Positions 35,034 through 44,278 are shown, counted from the stretch's first letter. The stretch: 64,000 nucleotides of DNA from DASQZK01 sp963809925 (GCA_963809925.1 CAWELH010000004.1:1091820-1155819); one strand, 5' to 3'. Translations and numbers: made by a program. Notes: a model not told the origin generated them from the sequence alone.

Positions 35034-36491
35034 TTAATTTGAGTATTTTTCCTTAGTTCCGGGCATGGCTTCACCACGCTGAACGACACGTGGATGCATG
35101 ACATGAAGCATTGAGTCCATCCTGGCAACAACATCCTGGTATTCGGGATCAGTAGCAAGATTATGCAATTCATCGGGATCATTCATCTCATTATACAACT
35201 CTATACCCTTGGCCCCAAGGTCCCATTCATTGTACCTCCATTTTTCAGTTCGAACGGAATACCCGGGTCCTCTTTCCACCTGGGTGTAAGCAGCGTGATC
35301 CCATGCTGCTTTGGGGTTGTCTAACAATGGAGCAAGACTGAAACCCTGAAGATCATCCGGGGGTTGAAGCCCTGCCAGGTCGGCCAGGGTAGGGTATATG
35401 TCGACCAGTTCGACCACACGACTACACATTGTACCATTATCTTTTTTCCCTGGTACGGCAACAATAAGTGGACATTTCGCGGCTTCTTCAAACAAACTTT
35501 GCTTGAACCAGAGTCCGTGTTCACCCAGAAGGTAACCATGGTCGCTCCAGAAAACGATAATCGTATTCTCTGCAAGACCCAGCGAATCAACAGCATCGAT
35601 CAGCCTGCCGATCTGGGCATCTACGAAAGAAATCGCTGCATAGTAAGCCAGCTTGCATTCACGGACCTGATCCCTGGTGGCTCCGAGATATGGCCAGGGT
35701 TTTGTGGAGGCTAGCGCCAATTTGGGATATTTTCCCTGCGTTTCCGGAGTAAGTTCGGGGATCTGCGTCTGATCGAGGTTATAAAGATCAAAGTACTTCG
35801 AAGGGGTAATATACGGACAGTGAGGTTTGTAAAAACCGGCAGCGATAAAGAACGGTCCATCCTTGTGCTCACTAAGGAGTTTTATGGCTTCATCGGCAAC
35901 CTTGCCGTCGGTATGTTGTGCATCGGTACCTACAGAATCCGGGTAGTAGGCCATCGAGGCGCCTAATCCCTTGCGGGACGGAGTATAGTTGATCACATCA
36001 AGCTCAAGAGAAGTTTTATCGAGGCCTGCAGGATTTATTCTTTCCATCCATGATGCCTTGTCGTCAAGACCATTAGTACCAATATCGCCGGGATTGCCAT
36101 AATGGTAAATCTTACCAACACGGGCTACATAATAATCGTTATTCATGAACATCTGCGGCAGGGTAACCACATCGGGCATATCCTGCCTGAAATGATACTG
36201 TAGCTCGAAGACCCGTGTGGAATCCGGCCGTAGGCCTGTCAGAAGTGATGACCGGCTTGGACTACACAGCGGAAATTGGCAGTAAGCATGGTCAAAGGCT
36301 ATGCCCCGATTCGCAAGGCGGTCAATATTGGGAGAATGGACCTGGCCGTTGCCATAACAACCCAGGTCGTTGTTCATGTCGTCGACGGCGATGAAAAGGA
36401 CGTTGAGCGGTTTATCCTGCTTTTTTTCAGAACAGGACACAGCGGCCAGGGCAGCCGGTATGAGCAAAGACTTTATAAGGAGATGTTTCAT
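35034..36491 (-). CDS. Cys-type sulfatase, iduronate-2-sulfatase-like, lipoprotein
   Basis: 485 aa, lipobox AVSC with Cys20. The formylglycine motif PLCSPSRSSLLTG puts the modified Cys at 76; metal-binding DD at 37-38 (AVDDMNNDLGCYG). Core continues with KIYHYGNPGD, FFIAAGFYKPHCPYITP and VFWSDHGYLLGEHGLWFKQS, the arrangement seen in iduronate/choline-sulfatase-like S1 families. It would act on sulfate esters of a polysaccharide in the periplasm or on the surface. Followed by the DUF2284 gene. The maturase gene is not in view. Confidence 0.92.
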   Translation of the reverse strand: MKHLLIKSLLIPAALAAVSCSEKKQDKPLNVLFIAVDDMNNDLGCYGNGQVHSPNIDRLANRGIAFDHAYCQFPLCSPSRSSLLTGLRPDSTRVFELQYHFRQDMPDVVTLPQMFMNNDYYVARVGKIYHYGNPGDIGTNGLDDKASWMERINPAGLDKTSLELDVINYTPSRKGLGASMAYYPDSVGTDAQHTDGKVADEAIKLLSEHKDGPFFIAAGFYKPHCPYITPSKYFDLYNLDQTQIPELTPETQGKYPKLALASTKPWPYLGATRDQVRECKLAYYAAISFVDAQIGRLIDAVDSLGLAENTIIVFWSDHGYLLGEHGLWFKQSLFEEAAKCPLIVAVPGKKDNGTMCSRVVELVDIYPTLADLAGLQPPDDLQGFSLAPLLDNPKAAWDHAAYTQVERGPGYSVRTEKWRYNEWDLGAKGIELYNEMNDPDELHNLATDPEYQDVVARMDSMLHVMHPRVVQRGEAMPGTKEKYSN

Positions 36492-37009
36492 TTCCGGAAG
36501 GTATTATTGAATCGCGATGAAGATAAGAAAAATTAGCCAAAGGCCTTCATGATTTATAAAAAATATGCCGGTTAATGAGATGCCGTTACTTCTCTGTAAT
36601 CCTTTCACAGTAACCGCTTTGCCCTATATTCATCGGATCTGACCTGTACGGAATGGTCTGTATCTGCCTGCCGATACCCGGCGACCGGAGAATTTTTTTT
36701 CAGGGCATTTTGCGGGATCGGTACATATTCGGCTACAATCATTCTGACTTCTGTTCATCTTAATCGATGAAGAAGTATCCTTTATATTTTTCTTTTCACA
36801 TGGATCCACCCGTATTTTCCTGTTAGTTTGCTTCATGCTACCGCATACCGGTAGCTTTCGGCAGGTGGAGTATCTGGCTGTTGCCCGGGCATCAGCAATT
36901 TGTTGCCTGCAGTAAACCTCTTTTATTCAATATGGGAGATAAAACCAAAGAATGAAAAACAAATAGGTTCTTTGTCAGAAAAATCAGGCATCTACTGTCT
37001 GAACTTTCG
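36492..37009. other. Gene-free gap
   Basis: About 520 bp upstream of the sulfatase. Short frames exist here but none has a signal, domain or plausible composition. No repeat of the families seen elsewhere was recognised. Confidence 0.5.
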
Positions 37010-37432
37010 TTATGCCGTCTTTTTCCCCATGTTCATCACCCATGATACCACAATACCTGAGATGGCAGCAAGGACGGTGGTTGCGATGACATCGACAATG
37101 ACAGGCGCAAATCCCATAAACATGGTGTTCATGGAATACATGCTCAGATCCATGGAGACAGCGATTAAAAATCCAAGGATCCCGCCGGTTATTGCTCCAG
37201 ATAGTAGTCCTTTAACGTCTGACCAGCTGAATACAAATGCCAGAATAAAACCGAAACCAAAATTTGAAAGGATGAGAGACCACCAGATCATTTCTTCCAT
37301 AGGACGGGCGGCGGTCTGATTGTAGTTGGCTGTTGTGTAATTCATTAATAATACGCCATAAATCAGCCATCCTAACAGAAAGAATGCTATTCCACCAGCA
37401 AGGCCTCCGAGTAAGATCTTTTGTGTTTTCAT
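37010..37432 (-). CDS. Small membrane protein, four helices
   Basis: 140 aa with four hydrophobic segments: ILLGGLAGGIAFFLLGWLIY, WWSLILSNFGFGFILAFVF, LLSGAITGGILGFLIAVSM and VIVDVIATTVLAAISGIVVS. Glycine-zipper-like first helix; basic C-terminus. Similar unnamed proteins are common in Bacteroidota and may relate to DUF1761-type families, but the family is not certain. Single gene. Confidence 0.7.
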   Translation of the reverse strand: MKTQKILLGGLAGGIAFFLLGWLIYGVLLMNYTTANYNQTAARPMEEMIWWSLILSNFGFGFILAFVFSWSDVKGLLSGAITGGILGFLIAVSMDLSMYSMNTMFMGFAPVIVDVIATTVLAAISGIVVSWVMNMGKKTA

Positions 37433-38002
37433 TTTACGAATTTTAAATTTTCGAATTTAAAACTGTTTCGTTTCCGCTGATAAAACATGATTTTCGCGAA
37501 AATTACAGTAAATGTAAACCGGGATATAAATAAATGCAATGGTTTGTCTGATAATTTAGCTGATAATCTTTGATTTACAGGTAATTGCTCAGCCAGTTCG
37601 GCGCTTTCTTGAGTATTATATTTGTTGAAGACTATAAAATTAAAAGAAACGCTAATCAAAAGATAACTCTTCTTCCAGTGCCTTTCTTTCGATCAGGAAT
37701 AACAATTTTATCAGGTTAAGGGAATGTTCCGCCTGCTGAGGATCTTTATCCTTGCCTGGTCGAACGTCTGGAATGAGCCATATATGCAAAAAGAGTTATA
37801 TCCTGTTTGTTTTCTGTGCTCCTTTTTCATAAACTCATGCTTTGGGGGTAAAGCTGACTGGTCAGCGGCATATTTTCAAGATACAATTAGCCGAAGGCTC
37901 ACGATACTTCAATGTGTGAATCATGTAAGGTATTATGGAAATTGTGTAACACATGCCTGGAAGACAAGCCTTACCTTTGAAAAACAATAATATATTAAAG
38001 CC
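37433..38002. other. Gene-free gap
   Basis: 570 bp, AT-rich. A 45-codon minus-strand frame (37652-37789, TTG start) has coding-like composition near its end (LNLIKLLFLIERKALEEE) but no start context, so it is left unannotated. Promoters for both flanking genes should be here. Confidence 0.45.
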
Positions 38003-38188
38003 ATGTCTCTACTCACAATCTTACTCGTTTTAATCGTTGCCGGTGTTCTTCTCTGGCTCGTCAATTCTTATATCCCTATGGATAGAAAGATTAAAAAGAT
38101 CTTAAATGCTGTAGTTGTAATTATTGTTGTCATTTGGCTTCTAAATGCTTTCGGGCTTTTAAATGATTTTAAAAATATACGTGTTTAA
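38003..38188 (+). CDS. Thivi_2564-family small membrane protein
   Basis: 61 aa. Two helices (LLTILLVLIVAGVLLWLVN, then ILNAVVVIIVVIWLLNAFG) flank the conserved PMDRKIKKI turn of the Thivi_2564 family. Function unknown. It is followed 18 bp later by another small membrane protein with a strong ribosome-binding site, so the two are probably co-transcribed. Confidence 0.8.
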   Translation: MSLLTILLVLIVAGVLLWLVNSYIPMDRKIKKILNAVVVIIVVIWLLNAFGLLNDFKNIRV

Positions 38189-38206
38189 AAAGGAAGGAGG
38201 ACAATT

Positions 38207-38356
38207 ATGATGAACGTATCTGGAGGAATGCACGATTGGGGGCTAGGATATGGATACGGATATGGATACGGATGGATAATCGGATTGATGATTCTTTTCA
38301 CTGTAATTTGGATCGGTATAATGATTTATAAACGATCAAATAATACAGGTCAATAA
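38207..38356 (+). CDS. 49-aa glycine/tyrosine-rich single-pass membrane protein
   Basis: Too short for many gene callers but well supported. The sequence AAGGAGG at 38193-38200 gives an unusually strong Shine-Dalgarno for this phylum, 6 bp before tandem ATG codons at 38207. The product has a short lead (MMNVSGGMHDWGL), a (GY)4 run, a single hydrophobic helix (WIIGLMILFTVIWIGIMIY) and a KR-containing tail. It follows the Thivi_2564 gene by 18 bp and precedes the Met-rich repeat gene. Function unknown. Confidence 0.65.
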   Translation: MMNVSGGMHDWGLGYGYGYGYGWIIGLMILFTVIWIGIMIYKRSNNTGQ

Positions 38357-38461
38357 TCCAGTCTGGTTTTCAATTATAAATCCAATCCTGAGAGTCAATG
38401 GTATTTTATCACCTGATCAAATATCGATGTATGTAATAACGAGATTAATAAACAAAATTTG

Positions 38462-38905
38462 ATGAAAAATAAATTTATGTATTCGGTGATTCTGGTTGCA
38501 GGAATGTTATTTGCCGGTTCTTCCGGAAATTATGGTTATAGTCAATCTCACCAGATCACGTCAACAAATCAAAAATCCCTGGAAGTAGGCACGAGACATA
38601 TCCCAGATTCAATAATGATGAATGTTCTTCACGATTCAACCGGAATGCAAAATACCCAAATGGATATGATGTATGACACAACCGGTATGAAAAATGGAAA
38701 AATGAAGATGAAGCATGATTCAGCCAGCCTTGAGAATGGACACATGGATATGATGTATGATACAACCGGTATGAAAAATGTGCACATGGATATGAAGCAT
38801 GATTCCATGTCAATGAAAAAAGAACGCATGGATTGCGACTCGACCAAAATGAAAGAGGTCCAAATGAAAAAGGAGGTAATAATTGATACAACGAAAACCA
38901 GGTAA
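38462..38905 (+). CDS. Exported Met/His/Asp-rich repeat protein
   Basis: 147 aa. A signal peptide (MYSVILVAGMLFAGSSGNYG, then YSQS) is followed by a hydrophilic chain in which Met and Asp alternate. A 28-residue repeat (84 bp) occurs about two and a half times: units begin MDMMYDTTGMKN at DNA 38660 and 38744, with a shorter earlier copy (VLHDSTGMQNTQ) and later decay. Each unit ends in M-D/K-M-K-H-D. Such Met-rich, His/Asp-containing motifs suit Cu(I)/Ag(I) binding in the periplasm, but this is inference from composition. The start ATG 38462 replaces the TTG one codon earlier. The HMA-AraC regulator follows 314 bp later. Confidence 0.7.
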   Translation: MKNKFMYSVILVAGMLFAGSSGNYGYSQSHQITSTNQKSLEVGTRHIPDSIMMNVLHDSTGMQNTQMDMMYDTTGMKNGKMKMKHDSASLENGHMDMMYDTTGMKNVHMDMKHDSMSMKKERMDCDSTKMKEVQMKKEVIIDTTKTR

Positions 38906-39219
38906 AGTACGCTCAATCTTGTATTATCTGTATTGAGTGAGTGCGTCATGTCTGTCCAGATTGTAAGTGCATTAATTTGCACCTTTCTGGCACCCAGGCG
39001 AAAATAAACAGACTGCGATATTACTTGTCCTGAACGTATACCATGTTATGAGAATCTTAAGTAGGGACGGTAAATGAAGATGTTTTCAGTTTTTGAAGTT
39101 GCAGGAATGATTTAATTAATTTCAGTAATTATGCAAATCACAAAAAGCGAATAATTTGTTTTTTTGATTTTCTACTCCATAATTCTGTTGTATATTGACA
39201 ACATTTATACCGATAAACT
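38906..39219. other. Gene-free gap
   Basis: 314 bp. Near its right end TGTTG (about 39187) and CAACA (about 39200) flank TATATTGA, a short dyad about 20 bp before the HMA-AraC start that might be its own operator. Nothing else recognised. Confidence 0.4.
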
Positions 39220-39783
39220 ATGAAGTTATATATAAAGAATATGGTTTGTGAGCGCTGCAAAACAATTGTTAAAAGAGAGCTGGACAATGTAGGCGTTAAA
39301 TATAATTCAGTACAGTACGGTGAGGTTGATACAACCGAAGATCTTACGATATCACAACGCACAAAGCTTCACGATGCTTTACAAAAATCTGGATTTGAAT
39401 TGATAGATAGCCATAAGCATGCTCTTATTGAAGATTTAAAAAGTGCCATCCATGACATGGAAGGGTTTTCTGACGAGGATTTAAAAACCAGTTTCACAGA
39501 CTATATTAGTCTGAGGGTGAATGATAACTTTATTTCCCTTAATACCTTGTTTTCTGAATTGGAAGGTGTTACGATAGAAAAGTATATTATAAGACGTAAA
39601 ATTGAAAGGGTAAAAGAGATGCTTGTTTACGAAGATATAAGCCTTTCTGAAATTGCGCATAAGTTACACTATAGTAACACAATCGAATTAGTCAGACAAT
39701 TTAAAAGCATTACAGGTTTGACCCCATCACATTTCAGTTTGCTCCGGTGCAGCAGGGTCCAAAATCCCATAGTTATTGAATAA
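39220..39783 (+). CDS. AraC-family regulator with an N-terminal HMA-like metal domain
   Basis: 187 aa. Residues 1-70 resemble a heavy-metal-associated (ferredoxin-like) domain with the CxxC loop NMVCERCKTIV (Cys10, Cys13). The C-terminal third is AraC HTH (ISLSEIAHKLHYSNTIELVR, then QFKSITGLTPSHF). Regulators of this design in Bacteroidota sit with copper or heavy-metal handling genes. Here no P-type ATPase is near, but the exported Met-rich protein lies immediately upstream, suggesting it is a target. Metal identity is inferred, not shown. Confidence 0.85.
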   Translation: MKLYIKNMVCERCKTIVKRELDNVGVKYNSVQYGEVDTTEDLTISQRTKLHDALQKSGFELIDSHKHALIEDLKSAIHDMEGFSDEDLKTSFTDYISLRVNDNFISLNTLFSELEGVTIEKYIIRRKIERVKEMLVYEDISLSEIAHKLHYSNTIELVRQFKSITGLTPSHFSLLRCSRVQNPIVIE

Positions 39784-39836
39784 TATCTGCTGATCATCTT
39801 TGGTTGGAATCGGACAACTTTATAAACTCTAATGAC

Positions 39837-40714
39837 ATGAGATCCAGTAAACTTAACAATTTCAGTGAGGGTGAGCAGGTCGCACCATCTGGTAAGCCTG
39901 GAGACGGAGCAAAAATTGCAAAACCTAAAGAGAACTTGAGTATGACACCAATACAGGAGATGGAAAAAAATCATTCCAGGTTAGAAAAGCTCGTCAAAAA
40001 GCGAACAAAGGAGCTTGATGACGTAATTGCCACTAACCACAGGTTTATATCTATCCTGGGTCATGATCTGAGAAGTCCCTTCAGTACGATTTTAGGCGTT
40101 CTCGGTTTGCTGAAGGAAAGCTTTTATGACTATAGTGAAACTGAAATTGAAAAATTCATCGACATGGCAATAGAATCTGCCAATAGGACACTGACCCTGT
40201 TAGATGAACTTTTAGCATGGTCTTATGCGCAGAACATGGGAAAATCAATAAGCCCCTTAAAAGTAAATTTAATCGAAGTGATTCAAGCTGAGATAATGAA
40301 TTTTTCTGTTATAGCCCAGCAAAAAGAAATCATACTTACTCATACCGTTCCCTCAGGATTGAACGTTACAGCAGATTTGATGATGGTTAAAACGATCCTC
40401 AGAAATCTGATCAACAATGCTATAAAATTCACTCCCAGAGGTGGCAATATATCCATAACAGCCTCAGAAAATAGCCCATTTGTTGAAATATCAGTGAAGA
40501 GACTCTGGGCTTGGAATTGCAAAGGATATTCAAGAGAATCTTTTTAAAATAGATAAATTTCATTCTTTACCGGGAACAGAAAATGAGAAGGGGACGCGGG
40601 CTGGGTCTCTTGATCTGCAAAGAATTCGTTACTTTGCATGGTGGAGATATCAAAATTGACAGCAAACCTGGTGCAGGATCGTCATTTATGTTTACTTTAC
40701 CTCATTATTTGTAA
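39837..40714 (+). pseudogene. Soluble histidine kinase gene broken by two frameshifts
   Basis: From ATG 39837 (an in-frame TTG at 39804 is an alternative) the frame reads a coiled coil (NHSRLEKLVKKRTKELDDVI), the HisKA H-box SILGHDLRSPFSTILGVLGL and the N-box LRNLINNAIKFTPRGGN, then loses phase near 40500 and stops at 40545. A one-base shift restores DSGLGIAKDIQENLFKIDKF and PGTENEKGT; a second extra base near 40594-40600 must be removed to read GLGLLICKEFVTLHGGDIKI and end at 40714 with FTLPHYL. Both lesions look like single inserted bases inside the ATPase domain. The rest is undamaged, so the event is recent or an assembly error. Next gene: CheB-CheR. Confidence 0.8.
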
Positions 40715-40718
40715 TACC

Positions 40719-43649
40719 TTGACACACAATATAACGACACAGAAAGTTTCTATCAAAGATACAACGTCCGGCTCGGATTCACCTAAGTTCCATGTTGTAG
40801 GTATCGGCGCTTCAGCCGGCGGGCTTGAAGCTATAGAACAGTTTCTGAGTAATGTGCCGGAAAGCAGTGGAATGGCATACATCGTTATCCAGCATCTCGA
40901 TCCTACACAGAAAGGGATGTTACCGGAATTGCTTCAGCGTGTTTCTAAAATGAAAGTTTATCAGGCATTGGAAGAAATGCTTGTAAAACCGAATTGTATA
41001 TATGTCATCCCTCCCAACAGGAGTATGTCCATTTTTAAGGGGAAACTTTTTCTATCTGAACCTCTCGAAGTAAGAGGGCTGAGGCTTCCGGTCGATTTCT
41101 TTTTACGTTCACTTGCTCAAGACTGCAAAGAACATGCTATTGGCCTCATTCTTTCGGGTATGGGTTCCGATGGTAGTTCTGGCATCCTTGCGATTAAAGA
41201 ACGGAACGGTATCGTGATGGTCCAGGATCCTCAAACGGCTAAATTCGACAGTATGCCCCGAAATGCTATTAATTCTGTAGTAGCAGATATTATTGCGCCT
41301 GTGGAGCAGTTACCTGCAAAACTCATTGACCTCATTTCTCAGGTTCCGGTCCTTAAATTTGATGGTGAGATTGAATTAAAAGACAAAAGCTCCCTGGAAA
41401 ACATCATAATTCTGTTGCGAAAATATACAGGCAACGACTTTATGTCGTACAAAAAAAGTTTGGTATATCGTCGCATTGAACGTCGGCTGGCTGTACATAA
41501 AATCGACAAAATAGCATCCTATGTCCACTTTCTGAAAGATAATCCAAAGGAAATTGATATTCTTTTTAAGGAATTATTGATCGGGGTGACTAATTTTTTT
41601 CGGGACGAGGCTGTATGGGAGAGTTTGAAAACGTCGATCCTTCCGGATTATATTGCCAGTCATCATTCCGGTTCTTTGCTCCGGGCTTGGGTAATAGGTT
41701 GTTCTACGGGCGAAGAAGCATATTCGTTGGCAATTGTCTTTAAGGAAGCACTTGAAAAGGTCAGCCGGAAAGGCAATCTTTCTTTGCAGATATTTGCAAC
41801 CGATCTTGATAGTGAGGCTATTGATATAGCCAGAAAAGGAATTTTCTCTTTAAACATAGTTAATGATGTTTCGGAGGTTCGCCTCAATCGTTTTTTTCAA
41901 AAAACAGAGAAGGGCTATCAGATTAAAAATGAAATAAGAGAAATGGTTGTTTTTGCGCAGCATAACATGATCAAGCATCCGCCTTTCACTAAAATTGATA
42001 TTATTTGTTGCAGAAATTTACTGATTTACCTTGAACCCGAGTTGCAGAATAAAATGCAGCGACTTTTCTTCTATAGTCTTGTGAATGATGGAATGATGGT
42101 GCTCGGCAGCTCTGAATCAACGGGAAAACAAGGCCAGCTGTTTACTGTTCTTGACTCCAGATTAAAAATTTATAAACGATCTGACGTTTCACTAATGCCT
42201 GAAGTATTCAGCTTTCCTTCTTCATTTTCGAGAACTATACCAAACGACAACGATGAGATTCTGACTCCCCACAAATCTTTTGATATTCAAATACTCGCTG
42301 ACAGAGTGTTGCTTGAACTATTTTCACCTGTAGGTGTCCTGGTAAATGAGAATGGCGATATTATCTACTTTAGCGGACATACGGGTAAATATCTTGAGCC
42401 TGCAATCGGAAAAGCAAACATGAATATTTTTGCTATGTTGCGTGAAGAGTTGCAATCTAAATTTCCAGCAGCATTCCGTAAAGCTCTTACCAGTAAAGAT
42501 CCGGTGGTTATCTCAAATATCAGGCTCGGTGCTAACAACAGCATGCAATTATTAAATGTCACGATTCAACGGATTGAAAGTCCCGAGCCTCTCAAAAATA
42601 CAATGATGGTAATATTTTCTGAGGAGACAGAGGTTACTATTGACAAAAAAGTGACGAATAAAAGAAAGGAGACGACAAAGGTTACGAGGGAACATGAGCT
42701 GGAGAAAGAGCTGGTTACGAAACGGGAAGAGATGCAGAATGCCTTCGAGGAAATGCAGACTTCACAGGAAGAATTAAAATCCACCAACGAAGAATTGCAA
42801 TCCACCAACGAGGAGTTGCAATCTACAAATGAGGAACTTACAAGTTCAAAAGAAGAAATGCAGAGCCTGAATGAAGAACTTCAAACTGTAAACGCTGAAT
42901 TACAAGCTAAAGTTGATGATTTCGTGAGGATTGACAATGATATGAAAAACCTCCTTAACAGTACCGATATTGCAACATTGTTTCTCGATAAAGAGCTGAA
43001 TATTCGTAGGTTTACTACCCAGTCAACACAGATTTTCAAGCTTATAAAAAGTGATATAGGCAGACCTTTGACTGACCTGTCGTCACAACTGATTTATCCT
43101 GATTTAGAAACTGATGCCTTAGAAGTGTTGCAGACGCTTGTATTTATACAAAAGCAGATTCCGACCCTGGATAACCGCTGGTATTCTACGCGCATAATGC
43201 CATACCGCACTTCGGATGACAGAATTGACGGACTTGTTATTACCTTTATCAACATTTCTGAACTAAAGCAAGTGGATCTTAAATTGAATCAGGATGAGCA
43301 AATTATTAATTTCCTTTCAGGCATTTCATCAGATATGATTCTCAGATTATCTTCAAATCTTGATATAATCACTATTAATGCCGCTGCTGAGCAATTTTTT
43401 GGTAAAAAAACTGAGCAGGTAATAGATAAAAATTTTATTCACCTGTTTGTTTCAAAACCAAGGCAGAGAAAAGTAAATAACGAACTAATAAAGGGTATGA
43501 ATTCTTTACAGGATGGCATATTCAAAATTGAGGTAATTGCAGATAACGGAGACAGTATTACCCTGGACTGGTCTGCCAGGATACTTCATGCTGATGAGAA
43601 AATGCCAACAGGAATTTTATTATTCACGCCAAAAATCAATAAGCAATGA
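40719..43649 (+). CDS. CheB-CheR-PAS fusion protein
   Basis: About 976 aa. N-terminal CheB methylesterase (VVGIGASAGGLEAIE with the catalytic Ser, IVIQHLDP with the His, LSGMGSDGSSG with the Asp). Then CheR methyltransferase (GVTNFFRDEAVW, AWVIGCSTGEEAYSLAIVFK, IDIICCRNLLIYLEP). Then a heptad-repeat coiled coil with near-identical units (EELKSTNEELQSTNEELQS) and two PAS domains (from about residue 760). The likely start is TTG 40719, five bases after the kinase stop; the in-frame ATG 40638 lies within kinase coding sequence. No receptor, CheA or CheW genes are near, so this is a sensory, not flagellar, assembly. The stop overlaps the next ATG by four bases. Confidence 0.88.
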   Translation: MTHNITTQKVSIKDTTSGSDSPKFHVVGIGASAGGLEAIEQFLSNVPESSGMAYIVIQHLDPTQKGMLPELLQRVSKMKVYQALEEMLVKPNCIYVIPPNRSMSIFKGKLFLSEPLEVRGLRLPVDFFLRSLAQDCKEHAIGLILSGMGSDGSSGILAIKERNGIVMVQDPQTAKFDSMPRNAINSVVADIIAPVEQLPAKLIDLISQVPVLKFDGEIELKDKSSLENIIILLRKYTGNDFMSYKKSLVYRRIERRLAVHKIDKIASYVHFLKDNPKEIDILFKELLIGVTNFFRDEAVWESLKTSILPDYIASHHSGSLLRAWVIGCSTGEEAYSLAIVFKEALEKVSRKGNLSLQIFATDLDSEAIDIARKGIFSLNIVNDVSEVRLNRFFQKTEKGYQIKNEIREMVVFAQHNMIKHPPFTKIDIICCRNLLIYLEPELQNKMQRLFFYSLVNDGMMVLGSSESTGKQGQLFTVLDSRLKIYKRSDVSLMPEVFSFPSSFSRTIPNDNDEILTPHKSFDIQILADRVLLELFSPVGVLVNENGDIIYFSGHTGKYLEPAIGKANMNIFAMLREELQSKFPAAFRKALTSKDPVVISNIRLGANNSMQLLNVTIQRIESPEPLKNTMMVIFSEETEVTIDKKVTNKRKETTKVTREHELEKELVTKREEMQNAFEEMQTSQEELKSTNEELQSTNEELQSTNEELTSSKEEMQSLNEELQTVNAELQAKVDDFVRIDNDMKNLLNSTDIATLFLDKELNIRRFTTQSTQIFKLIKSDIGRPLTDLSSQLIYPDLETDALEVLQTLVFIQKQIPTLDNRWYSTRIMPYRTSDDRIDGLVITFINISELKQVDLKLNQDEQIINFLSGISSDMILRLSSNLDIITINAAAEQFFGKKTEQVIDKNFIHLFVSKPRQRKVNNELIKGMNSLQDGIFKIEVIADNGDSITLDWSARILHADEKMPTGILLFTPKINKQ

Positions 43650-44197
43650 GTAACGATGAACAGAGCTTTACAGATGCACGGATGCTACGAAAAAAGGCTG
43701 AGACAAAATTGCAGCAGAAAAAGAATAAGTCAAAAAATACAGAGAAGGAACCTGATATTAAAAAACTACTTCATGAGCTGCAGGTTCACCAGATAGAACT
43801 TGAGATGCAAAACGAAGAACTACTCCAGGCGTATCAAACGACAGAGATGGCCCTAAAAAAATATACGATGTTATATGATTTTGCTCCAATGGGCTATTTT
43901 ACACTCGACCCGGAATGCAGTATATGTGACCTCAATTTTACCGGTGCCGAAATGCTTGGTGAAAAGCGCTTCAGTTTGATAAATACCAACTTTAGACTCT
44001 TTATTTCAGACGATTCCAAATTGGTATTCGACCATTTCTTCAACCAGGTAATGATCGGAGAGAGAAAGGAATCATGTAAGTTGAATCTTGGATATAATAG
44101 TAATCAATTACACTTAGTTTATATGGAAGGCGTTGTGACCGAAGACGACAAGAAATGCCTGTTGTCCGTGGTCGATATCTCCGATATTAAAAAGTAG
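43646..44197 (+). CDS. PAS-domain protein, translationally coupled to CheB-CheR
   Basis: 183 aa. A charged helix (KKLLHELQVHQIELEMQNEE) like the linker of CheB-CheR-PAS proteins leads into a single PAS domain (YTMLYDFAPMGYFTLDPECS, then GERKESCKLNLGYNS and LLSVVDISDIKK). It starts at the ATGA overlap with the previous gene (43646-43649), indicating translational coupling. No output domain follows, so it may be a detached sensor or partner module of the kinase or of CheB-CheR. Function inferred from architecture only. Confidence 0.82.
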   Translation: MSNDEQSFTDARMLRKKAETKLQQKKNKSKNTEKEPDIKKLLHELQVHQIELEMQNEELLQAYQTTEMALKKYTMLYDFAPMGYFTLDPECSICDLNFTGAEMLGEKRFSLINTNFRLFISDDSKLVFDHFFNQVMIGERKESCKLNLGYNSNQLHLVYMEGVVTEDDKKCLLSVVDISDIKK

Positions 44198-44278
44198 AGC
44201 ATTCACTGATAAATATCTGGTAAGAAAATTGCCGGTTGTTGTATGTATGCAGTATTCAGAGCGTATTTAGACAGCCTT

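Noticed and set aside
37652..37789. A 45-codon minus-strand frame ending in LNLIKLLFLIERKALEEE
   Set aside because: Only a TTG start and no context; the coding-like stretch is too short to claim a gene.
37724..37990. An 88-codon plus-strand frame before the Thivi_2564 gene
   Set aside because: Cys/Trp-rich erratic composition, no signal or domain; overlaps the minus-strand frame above.
38556..38982. Two minus-strand frames opposite the Met-rich repeat gene
   Set aside because: Their Ser/Cys/Phe-rich repeats are simply the complement of the Met/Asp/His repeats.
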